A stretch of DNA of 41,765 nucleotides from NCBI GenBank assembly GCA_028277025.1, contig JAPYVG010000013.1, positions 1 through 41,765 of the forward strand. Direction: 5' to 3'. The stretch is from Sulfolobaceae archaeon (GTDB taxonomy: Archaea > Thermoproteota > Thermoprotei_A > Sulfolobales > Sulfolobaceae). Shown piece after piece: positions 9,424-18,311 of this stretch. The notes below the pieces were generated by a model. The model did no database searches. It was not told where the DNA came from and saw only the letters and a list, made by a program, of their open reading frames with translations. Numbering within the stretch: the stretch's first letter is position 1; each line of letters begins with the position of its first letter. The translations under genes were made by a program, and so were the position numbers.

Positions 9424-10676
9424 GTGAGCACTGTATCGTATAATTTACTGTGAGCATTAATAACTTTATGAGGATATATCTTGGAGTTAATTATCTCAGT
9501 ACCCTCATCTATAATTACGTCATCGGCTATAACGCTATTAATTATCTTAGTCGGCTTATCCTTTGAAGACCTGATCTCCACGTGCCTTGCAATTATTGAG
9601 TTCTCAATTATTGCATAATCACCTATGTAAACTCTATCCATAACCGAGCTTTTAACGATTTTAACGCCTTCACCAATTATAGTGAAATTATCAATACTAG
9701 ACTCCTCAATGTAAGTTCCTTTACCTACTTGACAATGTCTTCCTATTAATATGTCACCCTCTAACTTTAACTCCCCCTTCTTATACATTCTCTTTATGAT
9801 CAACCTCCTTTTCCTAGAGTCTGGGCTGGTTCCTTGAATGAAAATCCTCCTATTAGGGTCTATTCTTATCCCATGCATATCTCTTTCGTCTAAAGTCTTT
9901 AGTAGCGTCAGCATTGCATCTAAATATCTGTGTGGAGTTCCTACATCAAACCACAAATCATTAGTTACATAACCATAAACCGGATAACCCTTCTTGATTA
10001 GGTAGGGAATTATATCTTTACCGAAGTCCATTTTACCCATTTTATACATTTCCTTTACTTCATCACTCTTGAACACATCCCTAATCCTCGGATCGATTAT
10101 GTAAATCCCGGTGTTCGCTAAATTAGTCGGTGCTTCCTCCTTCTTTGGCTTTTCCACAAACCTCAGAATCCTATTATCTTTATCTAGTTCTGCAACGCCG
10201 AATTCCTCAACGTTATCAACGGGCTTTAACACTATTGTCATAAAGGAGCCTTTCTGCTCATGGTATTCTAACACCTTTCTTATATCTAATTTAAATAAAT
10301 TATCGCCTTGAACTACGATAAACGTGTTGTCGATATCGTAATATTCGAGATTGATCCTAACTGAGTCAGCATTGCCTATACTATCAATTCTGGGTTGGTA
10401 TTTGAAGTGCACTCTGGGTTTTATGTGATACCTAGCAGAAAAACCTATCCCTTCCTTATATAAGTCGTATAAAGATCTGTAATTCACGTATCCCCTAACC
10501 CCAAAGATTATTTCCTTTATACCTTGTTTAGCAAGTTCCAGCAATGTGTATTCAATTAATGGCCTATTTAGTAACCTCACTGTTGCTTTGGAAGTCTCTA
10601 TAGTTAATGGTCTTAACCTCGTTGCCTCACCGCCTATGGGGATTATTACCTTTACGTCCTCGATATTTGCTACCAT
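9420..10676 (-). CDS. Sugar-phosphate nucleotidyltransferase with C-terminal left-handed beta-helix
   Basis: The product starts [25 protein letters not shown] (418 residues). The N-terminal nucleotidyltransferase domain (about 1-250) has the GGxxTRLRPLT nucleotide loop, [14 protein letters not shown] and [10 protein letters not shown] motifs. The C-terminal third shows hexapeptide-like repeats ([30 protein letters not shown]). It should make an NDP-sugar from a sugar-1-phosphate. As first gene of an alpha-glucan operon it may supply the glycogen synthase donor, but substrate is inferred. I chose the ATG at 10676 because longer starts would enter the opposite promoter and add an unrelated hydrophobic stretch; 10685 is an alternative. 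Confidence 0.87.
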   Translation of the reverse strand: MVANIEDVKVIIPIGGEATRLRPLTIETSKATVRLLNRPLIEYTLLELAKQGIKEIIFGVRGYVNYRSLYDLYKEGIGFSARYHIKPRVHFKYQPRIDSIGNADSVRINLEYYDIDNTFIVVQGDNLFKLDIRKVLEYHEQKGSFMTIVLKPVDNVEEFGVAELDKDNRILRFVEKPKKEEAPTNLANTGIYIIDPRIRDVFKSDEVKEMYKMGKMDFGKDIIPYLIKKGYPVYGYVTNDLWFDVGTPHRYLDAMLTLLKTLDERDMHGIRIDPNRRIFIQGTSPDSRKRRLIIKRMYKKGELKLEGDILIGRHCQVGKGTYIEESSIDNFTIIGEGVKIVKSSVMDRVYIGDYAIIENSIIARHVEIRSSKDKPTKIINSVIADDVIIDEGTEIINSKIYPHKVINAHSKLYDTVLT

Positions 10677-10716
10677 CAATAACATTTTATATTCAAAGTA
10701 AATAAAAAATAGTATT
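10677..10716. promoter_or_regulatory. Compact divergent promoter of the two glycogen operons
   Basis: Only 40 bases separate the leftward nucleotidyltransferase ATG (10676) and the rightward GH57 ATG (10717). Rightward, TTTTATATTC at about 10685-10694 lies some 26-30 bases before the ATG. Leftward, TTTTTTATTT (complement of about 10699-10708) lies at the same distance from its ATG. Both genes would then be leaderless, and the two pre-initiation complexes would overlap. Confidence 0.6.
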
Positions 10717-12048
10717 ATGAAGCATATCATCATAGGATTCGAGGTTCACCAACCTTTTAGAATACGAAAAGAATACTTTTGGAACCCATATTTTAGAGGA
10801 TCTTCACTAGAAAAATATTTTGATAATACTATAAATAAAGACATCTTTGAGAGAGTAAAAAATAAATGCTATTTACCAGCGACTAAAATAATCCTCGAGG
10901 AAATAGAGAGGGGAGAACATGAAGGATATGATGTAAAATTTTTCTTTTCAGTTTCTGGAACTTTCATGGAACAAGCTGAAAGATGGGGAAGAGATGTAAT
11001 AGAATTATTTCAGCAATTAGCTTACACAAAGAAGGTAGAATTTCTAGCACAAACTTACTACCATTCAGTCACTAGCTTATGGGAAGATTTAAGCGAGTGG
11101 AGAGATCAAGTTAAGGATCATATAAATTTAGTAAAAGAGTACTTCAACCAAACCCCTATAACTTTTGAGAACACAGAGCTACTCACAAATAGAAGGATTA
11201 TAGAAGAAGCGGAAAAAATGGGATTTAAGGCAGTTATTACTGAAGGGAAAGAGAGTCTTTTAAAAGGTAAGAGCCCCAACCACGTTTATAAAGTCAAAGG
11301 TTCGACAGTTTCCCTATTTCTAAGAAATTATAGATTAAGTGATGATATCGCTTTCCGTTTCTCAAATGTTAAATGGGATCAATATCCTCTAACGGCAGAA
11401 AAGTTTGCTGATTGGGTAAGTTGGAGTGAAGGAGATGTTGGAGTAATCTTCGTAGATTATGAGACCTTCGGAGAACATCATTGGCCCGAAAGCGGAATAC
11501 TTGATTTCTTGAGATGGTTACCCAGGGAATTACATAAAAGAGATATTATCTTCACCTTACCCAGAGAATATTACAATAATGTATATGATGAAATAGATAT
11601 TGAAGGTACGGTATCCTGGGCTGATATTAATAAAGACGAGAGTAGTTGGTTAGGCAATATAATGCAATGGGCTTATGACGAAATGGTCAGAAGAACGGAG
11701 ATGCTTGCAAAAGAGTTAGGAGGGGACTATTTAAAGGCGTGGAAATACTTTACCACGAGTGATCACTATTACTACATGTTTTTAGGAAGTGGAGGCCCAG
11801 CGGAAGTCCACTCATATTTTAGTTCATTCAATTCCCCAATAGATGCGTTCATAAACGAATTTTATGCAATAACCCTTTTCGAGGAGGAGATGAGACAGAA
11901 GTTAGGCATTAATAATGAACCTTTTATATTCCAAAAAGGAGGCAAGAGGGGTAAAGAGGTATGGACCCTAAAGCAGTTCCAAGAAGCACTTAAATCCAAT
12001 CCCAGCTATAGAGAATTTGAAAAGTATCTAAAGGAGTGGATAAGATGA
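10717..12048 (+). CDS. GH57 family alpha-glucan enzyme (alpha-amylase or glucanotransferase)
   Basis: This 443-residue, single-domain GH57 barrel starts MKHIIIGFEVHQPFR, with the H-Q-P motif of region I at 11-13. The predicted nucleophile is Glu154 in FENTELL and the predicted acid is Asp247 in FVDYETFGEHHW. Annotators have called the Sulfolobus orthologues alpha-amylase or 4-alpha-glucanotransferase. It lacks the extra C-terminal domain of typical GH57 branching enzymes, but branching activity is not excluded by sequence reading alone. The stop overlaps the start of glycogen synthase, so the two are made together. There is no signal peptide. Confidence 0.88.
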   Translation: MKHIIIGFEVHQPFRIRKEYFWNPYFRGSSLEKYFDNTINKDIFERVKNKCYLPATKIILEEIERGEHEGYDVKFFFSVSGTFMEQAERWGRDVIELFQQLAYTKKVEFLAQTYYHSVTSLWEDLSEWRDQVKDHINLVKEYFNQTPITFENTELLTNRRIIEEAEKMGFKAVITEGKESLLKGKSPNHVYKVKGSTVSLFLRNYRLSDDIAFRFSNVKWDQYPLTAEKFADWVSWSEGDVGVIFVDYETFGEHHWPESGILDFLRWLPRELHKRDIIFTLPREYYNNVYDEIDIEGTVSWADINKDESSWLGNIMQWAYDEMVRRTEMLAKELGGDYLKAWKYFTTSDHYYYMFLGSGGPAEVHSYFSSFNSPIDAFINEFYAITLFEEEMRQKLGINNEPFIFQKGGKRGKEVWTLKQFQEALKSNPSYREFEKYLKEWIR

Positions 12049-13751
12049 AAAGGTTTGAAGGACTTTGGTTCCCAGAAAATATTGATAAAGTTTGGATGAT
12101 CTCTGTTGAACTACAAAACGTTGCAAGCTTAGGCGGTCTTGGACCAGTAGTTTATAATTTAAGTAAAACTCTGGCGGAACAGGGGGTTAAAGTAACAGTA
12201 CTAATGCCAAGCCATGGTAGGCATTTAAACGATTATTATAGGAGCTACCTCTCACTGAGAGAATTACCATTGATAGCAGAGGGGAATAGGAGGGGAATGG
12301 ACGGTGGCTATTACCACTATAAGTTGGGGTTTGAGGAAGGAAAATTGGACGGGTTTACTGTAATTCTCGTTAAAGGTCTTGACTATGATACTGGAAGGCT
12401 CATAGATAGTTGGAATATGTATGAAAATATCATGGAAAAATCTGCCTTATTAGCTAGAGGAATTACAAAGTACGCTGAGTTCTCAATACCTTCAAATGTT
12501 CCAAGCATAATACATATACATGACTGGCATTCAGTACTTGCTGGAGTAAGTGCGAAACAAACTTTTGAGACTAGGAAAGTTGTAGTGCCACTTATCTTCA
12601 CAATACACTTATTAAATAAGGTTGGTGCTCCTTGGCATTACGCATCAGAAGATTGGGCAGGATTATTGAACTGCCCTCATTACATTTGGAGGGTTATTAA
12701 GCACGAACTACTTACCACGAGACAAATCTGGGATGATTTGTCTCAAGGAATGATAGAGAAGTTTGGGGCATATGAAGCTGATGTAGTCACCTCTGTGAGT
12801 AAGAGTTATTTAACTTATGATATTTACAATTTCATCGGGAATTGGATAGAAAATAAAAGCTGTGTAGTATATAACGGAACTGACTGGAATGTGAATGAAG
12901 TAATTGGGATTGCAAAGAAGAAGTACAATATAACTGATAGGGTAGAAGTGAGAAAAAGATTGTTATCAGATCTCGAGTATTTGAGAGCCATTCCAGAGGA
13001 CTACATAACGGGAAATATGTTATGGAATAATAGGTTTAGGATTGGTATAAAAGATGACTGGAGTTATTCAAAATTAGATGACGGCCCGCTAGTACTATTT
13101 ACCGGAAGAGTTGTATACCAGAAGGGCATAGACTTACTCCTTAGAGCTTTTAGAGAGGTCTTAAATAGGATCCCTAACGCTAAATTAATCGTTCTTGGCC
13201 TACCTTCTGGCGATTATGGGTTATTACAAGACATGATAAATAAGGCATCAGAAATGGGCGGGAACGTCAGGATGATTATATCAGCATCGGTGCCTAAAGA
13301 TATTTACAAATTATTTTACTACGCCTCATCAGTCTTTGTAGTACCATCAAGATGGGAACCCTTTGGACTAGTTTCGATAGAGGCCATGGCCGTAGGAGTG
13401 CCGGTAGTAGCGTATGCTGTGGGAGGGTTAAGGGAAAGTATAGTAGACTTAAGGGAGGATATGAAGAACGGTACGGGTTTCTTAGTCCAACCCGAAAATA
13501 TTTGGGAGTTAAGTAGAGCTATAACGTCAGCCTTATATCTCTCTTTAGCTTCTGAAACCAAAAACTCCGAGTATCTGAAATTTGTTGATCTAATAAGGAC
13601 TGATGATGTAAACTTATGGTCAAAAATTAGAGAAAACGCAATCAGAAGGGTTGAGGAGAATTTCAGATGGGGTGCAGTAGTAAAACAGTTAATGAATTGT
13701 TACACAAAGGCTCAGACAATGGCCAAGTATAGGTTGTTAGCGTGCTTCTAA
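12045..13751 (+). CDS. glgA: Glycogen synthase, GT5-type glycosyltransferase
   Basis: The product has about 568 residues. The N-terminal Rossmann domain has VWMISVELQNVASLGGLGPVVYNLS (the K/Q-x-GGLG donor-binding loop, here SLGGLG) and HIHDWHSVLAG. The C-terminal domain has LVLFTGRVVYQKGIDLLL and the E-x7-E region PFGLVSIEAMAVGVPVVA. It elongates alpha-1,4-glucan from ADP- or UDP-glucose in the cytosol. I chose the ATG at 12045, which overlaps the GH57 stop as ATGA; a GTG at 12036 is an in-frame alternative adding three residues. It is the second gene of the rightward glycogen operon. Confidence 0.92.
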   Translation: MKRFEGLWFPENIDKVWMISVELQNVASLGGLGPVVYNLSKTLAEQGVKVTVLMPSHGRHLNDYYRSYLSLRELPLIAEGNRRGMDGGYYHYKLGFEEGKLDGFTVILVKGLDYDTGRLIDSWNMYENIMEKSALLARGITKYAEFSIPSNVPSIIHIHDWHSVLAGVSAKQTFETRKVVVPLIFTIHLLNKVGAPWHYASEDWAGLLNCPHYIWRVIKHELLTTRQIWDDLSQGMIEKFGAYEADVVTSVSKSYLTYDIYNFIGNWIENKSCVVYNGTDWNVNEVIGIAKKKYNITDRVEVRKRLLSDLEYLRAIPEDYITGNMLWNNRFRIGIKDDWSYSKLDDGPLVLFTGRVVYQKGIDLLLRAFREVLNRIPNAKLIVLGLPSGDYGLLQDMINKASEMGGNVRMIISASVPKDIYKLFYYASSVFVVPSRWEPFGLVSIEAMAVGVPVVAYAVGGLRESIVDLREDMKNGTGFLVQPENIWELSRAITSALYLSLASETKNSEYLKFVDLIRTDDVNLWSKIRENAIRRVEENFRWGAVVKQLMNCYTKAQTMAKYRLLACF

Positions 13752-13786
13752 TACTGATTTAAATATTCATTAAACTATGTTAACAT

Positions 13787-14389
13787 ATGGAGAAAGAGGT
13801 TCCACCGGGACAAAGATACGTTAAGAAATTTATTTATTATGCAGCATTAGGAGTACCTAAAGTGGATATAAACAGTTATAAGCTCATAATCCTAGGGGAA
13901 GTAGAAAAAAGGATTGAATTAACTTATGATCAGCTCCTTAATATAATAAATGCAAAATACACAAAAGATTTCCATTGCGTTACTGGTTGGAGTGTGGCAA
14001 ACGTTGAGTGGGAAGGTGTAAAAATTAAGACTTTAGCAGAAATGGCAAAAGTTAAAAACACTGCTAAATGGGTTATGTTTTACTCACTAGATGGATATAC
14101 CTCAATAGTCCCGATTGAAGACGCTTTAACTGATGATGCAATAATAGCGTTAAAAATGAACGGCAAACCCCTGGATATCAAATCAGGCTTTCCAGCAAGA
14201 CCTTTCATACCCCACTTATATGCGTGGAAGAGCGCTAAATGGCTTACTGCAATAGAGTTCAGAAAAGATTATTCTGATGGTTTCTGGGAAGAAAGAGGAT
14301 ACCACGAAAGAGGAAACGTATGGGAGGAAGAGAGATTTAAAGGAGAAAACTATTCACATGAGGGAATGAAAAGAAATCCAATACTTTAA
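13787..14389 (+). CDS. Molybdopterin-dependent oxidoreductase, sulfite oxidase/YedY-like core domain
   Basis: The 200 residues form a single molybdopterin-binding domain of the sulfite oxidase fold. The motif [17 protein letters not shown] near 62-78 contains the Cys (about 64) that ligates molybdenum in this family; [17 protein letters not shown] near 137-155 is the second family block. There is no signal peptide or Tat motif, so it is probably cytosolic, and the electron partner is unknown. GATTTAAATA about 26 bases upstream of the ATG supports a leaderless transcript. Its stop directly abuts the convergent thermosome stop. Confidence 0.85.
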   Translation: MEKEVPPGQRYVKKFIYYAALGVPKVDINSYKLIILGEVEKRIELTYDQLLNIINAKYTKDFHCVTGWSVANVEWEGVKIKTLAEMAKVKNTAKWVMFYSLDGYTSIVPIEDALTDDAIIALKMNGKPLDIKSGFPARPFIPHLYAWKSAKWLTAIEFRKDYSDGFWEERGYHERGNVWEEERFKGENYSHEGMKRNPIL

Positions 14390-16009
14390 TTAAGTATACC
14401 CTCCATATCCTCCTTCTCCCATACCTTGCTGTTTCCGCTTTACTGATGCAGCTGCCAAATAATCATCAATCTTTAATACAGCTGATACGGCCTCTGTTGC
14501 ACTCTTCAATACTCCCTCCTTAACTGCTAAAGGATCAACTATTTCGCTTTTAGTTACGTCCTCTATAACCTTTCCATTAATAACATCAATTCCAGCAAAT
14601 TTCATCCCCTTAGAATGGAGGTTCCTTAACTGAACTAACGTTTCTATCTCATCCATCCCTGCAGTATTTGCCAATGTTGTTGCAACTTCCTCCAATGCGT
14701 CAGCAAACGCTTCTATGGCTAATTGTTCTTTCCCACCGACTTTTTTCGCTTCTTCTCTAAGTCTCATAGCAACTTCAATCTCAAAACTACCACCTCCCCC
14801 CACAATGTAAGGATAGTTTATCACGTTTTTAATAGCGTTAATAGAGTCTTGAAAACTCCTTTCCAATTCATCCATTACTATATCGTTAGAACCCCTAATT
14901 AGAACAGTTACGGCCTTACTTGAATCAGACTGGATAACTATTACTTTAGAATTTCCTACCTTTCTCTCTTCCACCAGCTTAGCATAACCTAAATCATCAG
15001 CTGTAGCATCTTTAATTGAAGAAATTATTTTGGCATTAACAGATTTTGCCAGCTTTTCGATATCACCCCTACTTACGTTTTTTACTCCCATCATCCCTTT
15101 CTTAGATAAGAAGTATAATGCAATATCATCCATACCTTTCTGCGAAATTACAACTTTGGCACCTAATTTCTCTAGAGAGTCAACCAGTGATTTAACATAT
15201 CTGGTCTGCTCTTCAAGAGCCTCTTTTATCTGTTCTGGAGAAGTAAAGCTCATCTTAGCTGAAATCTCGGGCTTTTCAATTTCTAACCCGAAGTCGACTA
15301 TTGCAATTTTTGCATCTTCTAATCTTCTCGGCATATTTTCATGGGCAATTTCTTTATCAAGGACGAAACCCATTATGAGTTCTGTATCATCTACTGATTC
15401 ACCCCTTTTCTTAACGAATTTTATATTTGATGTATCTATAAAATATTCAGTCCCACGTTTCTCTAGCACTGAGTGTACAGCATCTATTGAAATATTTATT
15501 ATTTTTTCTATTGTAGATGGACTTTCTGCGAAAAACTTGCTAGAAAGCGAAGTATACGCTATTTCCTTTAACATCTTTTTGTCCTCTGGAGGAATTTTCA
15601 TAGCTATTTGTTTTCCGATCTCTAATGCACTATTTAACGCCTTTTTATAACCCTCTATTATTGTCACGGGATGTATCTTTTGATCGAGAAGTTTCTCAGC
15701 CAGCTCAGCCAAAAATCCACTTAACACCACCGCAGAAGTTGTGCCGTCACCGTATTGTACATCTTGTGCCTTAGCAGCTTCTACTACTAATTTAGCAGCT
15801 GGGTGCTGTATGTCCATATCCTTTACTATCGTAACACCATCATTAGTAATCACTATATCTGATTCGCCGCTTATCAACATTTTATCCATTCCTCTGGGCC
15901 CTAGGCTAGTTTTCAGCATCTCAGCTAAAGTCCTTATTGCTAGTATGTTAGACTTTATTACATCTAATCCAGTCTCTCTTTGCGTCCCTTCCTTATACAA
16001 GTTGTACAT
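14390..16009 (-). CDS. thsC: Thermosome (group II chaperonin) subunit, probably gamma
   Basis: At 539 residues it has the full group II chaperonin length. Hallmarks are LGPRGMDKML, VITNDGVTIV, the ATPase motif YGDGTTSAVVL near 86-95 and VGGGGSFEIEVAMRL. Subunits assemble into the double-ring ATP-driven folding chamber; Sulfolobus has alpha, beta and gamma. The short N-terminus (MYNLYKEGTQRETG) and location between the glycogen genes and arnA point to gamma by remembered synteny, with alpha less likely. The C-terminus ends EGGYGGYT, a variant of the Gly-rich tail. The TATA box (GTTTAAATAC, complement of about 16034-16043) lies about 26-35 bases upstream, leaving a leaderless start. Confidence 0.9.
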   Translation of the reverse strand: MYNLYKEGTQRETGLDVIKSNILAIRTLAEMLKTSLGPRGMDKMLISGESDIVITNDGVTIVKDMDIQHPAAKLVVEAAKAQDVQYGDGTTSAVVLSGFLAELAEKLLDQKIHPVTIIEGYKKALNSALEIGKQIAMKIPPEDKKMLKEIAYTSLSSKFFAESPSTIEKIINISIDAVHSVLEKRGTEYFIDTSNIKFVKKRGESVDDTELIMGFVLDKEIAHENMPRRLEDAKIAIVDFGLEIEKPEISAKMSFTSPEQIKEALEEQTRYVKSLVDSLEKLGAKVVISQKGMDDIALYFLSKKGMMGVKNVSRGDIEKLAKSVNAKIISSIKDATADDLGYAKLVEERKVGNSKVIVIQSDSSKAVTVLIRGSNDIVMDELERSFQDSINAIKNVINYPYIVGGGGSFEIEVAMRLREEAKKVGGKEQLAIEAFADALEEVATTLANTAGMDEIETLVQLRNLHSKGMKFAGIDVINGKVIEDVTKSEIVDPLAVKEGVLKSATEAVSAVLKIDDYLAAASVKRKQQGMGEGGYGGYT

Positions 16010-16043
16010 GAGTTTAAATTAAGTTACTAATTGTATTTAAACA
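16010..16043. promoter_or_regulatory. Divergent promoter: thermosome (left) and C/D sRNA (right)
   Basis: Two GTTTAAAT-type TATA boxes face away from each other. The one on the minus strand (complement of about 16034-16043) is correctly spaced for the thermosome ATG at 16009. The plus-strand copy at 16012-16020 would place transcription start near 16043, exactly where the sRNA begins. The spacing is read directly; transcription is inferred. Confidence 0.5.
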
Positions 16044-16098
16044 CAGATGAAGAAATTCTGCGGGACTGATAAATGATGACCGAACCTGGGCCTGATTA
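16043..16098 (+). ncRNA. C/D box small guide RNA
   Basis: The boxes are, in order: C box ATGAAGA (16047-16053, one mismatch to RTGATGA), a 12-base spacer, D' box CTGA (16066-16069), 3 bases, C' box ATGATGA (16073-16079, perfect), a 12-base spacer, D box CTGA (16092-16095). Two 12-base guides with a short D'-C' gap are the standard architecture of archaeal 2'-O-methylation guides that assemble with L7Ae, Nop5 and fibrillarin. By the N+5 rule the D' guide AATTCTGCGGGA would target the G in TCCCGCAGAATT, and the D guide CCGAACCTGGGC the A in GCCCAGGTTCGG. I could not identify the target RNA. The D box abuts the stop codon of the gene on the other strand. Confidence 0.75.
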
Positions 16099-16413
16099 AT
16101 CAAACTCCTCTTGAATCTTCTTCTTGCCTTCCAACAACTTTAACGGAAAAGGAGGCTTATCAACTTCCTCAATACTTATTCCCATTCTCTTAAGTTCCTG
16201 AACTGCTTTAACTAAATCGTCCTCATGAGTAGCGTATTTTATTCTCTCCTTTATCTGAATCAGAGGGCCATTATCAGCCTTAAACCTTTCAGCACTTATT
16301 GTAGCCCATGAATTACCATTTTTATATATAAATACAACATCCTGGAAATAACCAGGGATTACATGGGATACTCCAGCAAAATAATACTCACCGTACTTGT
16401 AAACTTTAACCAA
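16096..16413 (-). CDS. Unknown protein, 105 residues
   Basis: This small soluble protein has a beta-rich first half (VYKYGEYYFAGVSHVIPGYF) and a helical, charged second half ending PPFPLKLLEGKKKIQEEF. The start appears to be TTG at 16411-16413, with GGGTG 6-7 bases upstream matching the end of archaeal 16S rRNA. No ATG is available further upstream in frame. It lies 24 bases after the methyltransferase-like gene and probably closes the DsbA-CBS-methyltransferase cluster. I do not recognise the family. Confidence 0.6.
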   Translation of the reverse strand: MVKVYKYGEYYFAGVSHVIPGYFQDVVFIYKNGNSWATISAERFKADNGPLIQIKERIKYATHEDDLVKAVQELKRMGISIEEVDKPPFPLKLLEGKKKIQEEFD

Positions 16414-16437
16414 ACTCGCACCCTAATTATTTTCCTC

Positions 16438-17013
16438 TCATCTCCTTTTAACACCTTCTATAATCCAATATCTCTTATACTCCCTAGCCGATACAACGTT
16501 AAACTTAATTGATAAAAGTTTTATGGCATCAGCTGGATCACATTTGCCAAACGGGAACACGAGCACTCCCTTTCCACCTTTTTTAGTGACTCTCCATGCT
16601 TCTTTAATTATATCGTGATCCAGAATCTCACGAATTATTACAGTCTCAAATACTTCATCCCTGAAAGGAAAGGGAAGCAAAGCGTCAATATAGTCACCGT
16701 TAAATTCTAAAGGGTGAGTTATTTCTAAAGTCTTTCCATTCTTAATCTTAATTATGCTATCTTTTAATATTTCCGCTTTTTCATTAAATAAACTACTATC
16801 AAAAATAAGGATTTCAGAGAGGCGAGAAAGAAACCTAAGCTCACCGTTTAGAAGTTTAGGGGAAAAAATCACATCATATGTGGAATTACTTATCGCCGAA
16901 AGCCTTTCATAAATTAATTCTTGGACTTCTTTTTTATTGCCTTGCTCGATCTCTATCTTTTCTACTTCTTTTAAATTCCTAGCAGTTTCAGGCAGCAATC
17001 TAGCTATTTTCAT
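16438..17013 (-). CDS. Methyltransferase-like protein, class I fold (degenerate)
   Basis: The last 90 of 191 residues resemble the C-terminal half of a SAM-dependent methyltransferase: YIDALLPFPFRDEVFETVIIREIL (post-motif II strand) and EAWRVTKKGGKGVLVFPFG (the typical GG turn before strand 5). The N-terminal half has no GxGxG SAM loop; it has an IFDSSLF strand where the adenosine-binding acidic residue would lie. It may be a catalytically inactive relative or a diverged methyltransferase. The gene sits 27 bases downstream of the two-CBS gene on the same strand. Confidence 0.6.
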   Translation of the reverse strand: MKIARLLPETARNLKEVEKIEIEQGNKKEVQELIYERLSAISNSTYDVIFSPKLLNGELRFLSRLSEILIFDSSLFNEKAEILKDSIIKIKNGKTLEITHPLEFNGDYIDALLPFPFRDEVFETVIIREILDHDIIKEAWRVTKKGGKGVLVFPFGKCDPADAIKLLSIKFNVVSAREYKRYWIIEGVKRR

Positions 17014-17040
17014 CTAGTAATATTTCCTCTTTTACAACTT

Positions 17041-17424
17041 TTAAGGATTTACATCATGAAGCACTTTCGATATATCTGTAATAGCAAACATTCCTATTAT
17101 GTTTCCTTGCTTATCTTTTACCGGCAAATGCCTTATTTTGTGTCTAGTCATTATTTCTATTGCTGTAAATGCATCCGTATCCTCGTCAACAGTTATTAAA
17201 TTCCCTAAAGTAGCCGCAAGTCTTACTTCATCAGTAGGACTTAAACCCATTGAAAACGCTTTTACTGCATCCCTATCGGTAAATATCCCTTTAGGGACTC
17301 CGTTTTCTGTCACTATTACTGATCCTACTCCTCTTTCAATCATTAACTTGCATGCTTCTTGGATAGATGTATTTGCCTCAATTTGGAAGATGGGACTCGA
17401 CATGTAGTTTTTTACAGCTTTCAT
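17041..17424 (-). CDS. Two-CBS-domain protein
   Basis: The 127 residues contain two CBS modules (about 5-60 and 70-125), with GIFTDRDAVKAF closing the first and GMFAITDISKVL closing the second. A Bateman pair of this size usually dimerises and binds adenine nucleotides. There is no catalytic or DNA-binding domain. It starts 9 bases after the DsbA-like stop, suggesting co-transcription. It is a separate gene from the four-CBS protein at 4827. Confidence 0.9.
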   Translation of the reverse strand: MKAVKNYMSSPIFQIEANTSIQEACKLMIERGVGSVIVTENGVPKGIFTDRDAVKAFSMGLSPTDEVRLAATLGNLITVDEDTDAFTAIEIMTRHKIRHLPVKDKQGNIIGMFAITDISKVLHDVNP

Positions 17425-17433
17425 ATGAGAATG

Positions 17434-18105
17434 TTATTCTCTCTCCCAATAAGCTTTTAGTTTAACATTCTTTGGTTCTCCATTTTCCAAAATATCTTCG
17501 ATAACTTGTCTATAAAAGTCTTCGGTCTGTACACCCCTTATTAACCAGGTATCGTTAACTAATATTGCCGGTACACCCCTTATTCCCATTGCCTTAGCCT
17601 CTTCCTCATCCTCGATCACTGCGAGCTTAGTTTTTTTCGACTTTAGGTCCTCCTTAAACTTATTTGCATCAAGACCTATCTCTTCAGCAATTGAAACTAA
17701 AACTTCCTCTTTCGTTATATCCTCGCCCTCAAGGAAGAACTTGTCTTGAGCCCTATCAAAGAATTCCCAATGTCCCTCATCTCCCTTTTGGAACTCCGCA
17801 GCTTTACATGCAATGAGGGGAGGAATAGACCAAACATAGCCAATCTTACCTTTCTTTATCACCTTCTCCGGATCGTAATCCGGGAAATACCTCTTTATTA
17901 TCTGGAACTCGTTAAGAAAGACTTGTCTAGCATCCTCTACCGTAGGTGCTATTGCTTGAAGGTCTTCTAATGAAGGAATTATTGAAAACGCTTTATGCTT
18001 TACAACAACTTCATTGCCAAATTCCTTTACTACCTTCCTTAACCTCTTAGAAGTGACATAGCAGAACGGGCATATTACATCATGAAAGAATGTTAGTTTT
18101 ATCAT
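17434..18105 (-). CDS. DsbA-family thioredoxin-fold oxidoreductase (FrnE-like)
   Basis: This 223-residue protein opens with a beta strand leading directly into the redox motif CPFC at 12-15 (FHDVICPFCYVTSKRL), then has the DsbA helical insertion (about 70-150) and the cis-Pro region GIRGVPAILVND near 174-185. The lack of a signal peptide and the position of CPFC suggest a cytosolic FrnE/HCCA-isomerase type protein that makes or rearranges disulfides, common in hyperthermophiles. GTTTAAAATA (complement of about 18128-18137) lies about 26 bases upstream. It is the first gene of a four-gene leftward cluster. Confidence 0.87.
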   Translation of the reverse strand: MIKLTFFHDVICPFCYVTSKRLRKVVKEFGNEVVVKHKAFSIIPSLEDLQAIAPTVEDARQVFLNEFQIIKRYFPDYDPEKVIKKGKIGYVWSIPPLIACKAAEFQKGDEGHWEFFDRAQDKFFLEGEDITKEEVLVSIAEEIGLDANKFKEDLKSKKTKLAVIEDEEEAKAMGIRGVPAILVNDTWLIRGVQTEDFYRQVIEDILENGEPKNVKLKAYWERE

Positions 18106-18311
18106 CAGTAAAAATATGAAAATACTATTTTAAACTCATCTCTCTCATACCCTTACCTCCTACTCATAGTGTAGTTTTAGAGACTTAGGCATCAAAACGC
18201 TACTTTAACGATACGCTTAGCCCTTCTACCACACAAGTCTAAGAGGTCTATTTACTCATACAAAATTGAGCGTGGGTAGATATTTTTAATAAAGAATCCA
18301 GCCCTTATTTG
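18106..18311. other. Intergenic gap, 206 bases, no gene seen
   Basis: The right end holds nothing obvious beyond the 3' flank of the vWA gene, and the left end carries the DsbA-like TATA box. Short partial repeats (GACTTAG / AAGTCTAAG) are present, but I could not fold them into a convincing structure. No open frame, tRNA or C/D box set was found on either strand. Confidence 0.5.

Noticed and set aside
10677..10733. Longer N-terminus of the nucleotidyltransferase beginning at 10733
   Set aside because: It would overlap the divergent GH57 gene and add a hydrophobic stretch foreign to the family; the nucleotide-binding strand begins just after the ATG at 10676.
15030..15650. Long open frame (206 residues) antisense to the thermosome gene
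   Set aside because: It lies entirely on the opposite strand of a well-conserved chaperonin, has low-complexity Ser/Ile/Phe-rich sequence and no promoter; it is a coding shadow.
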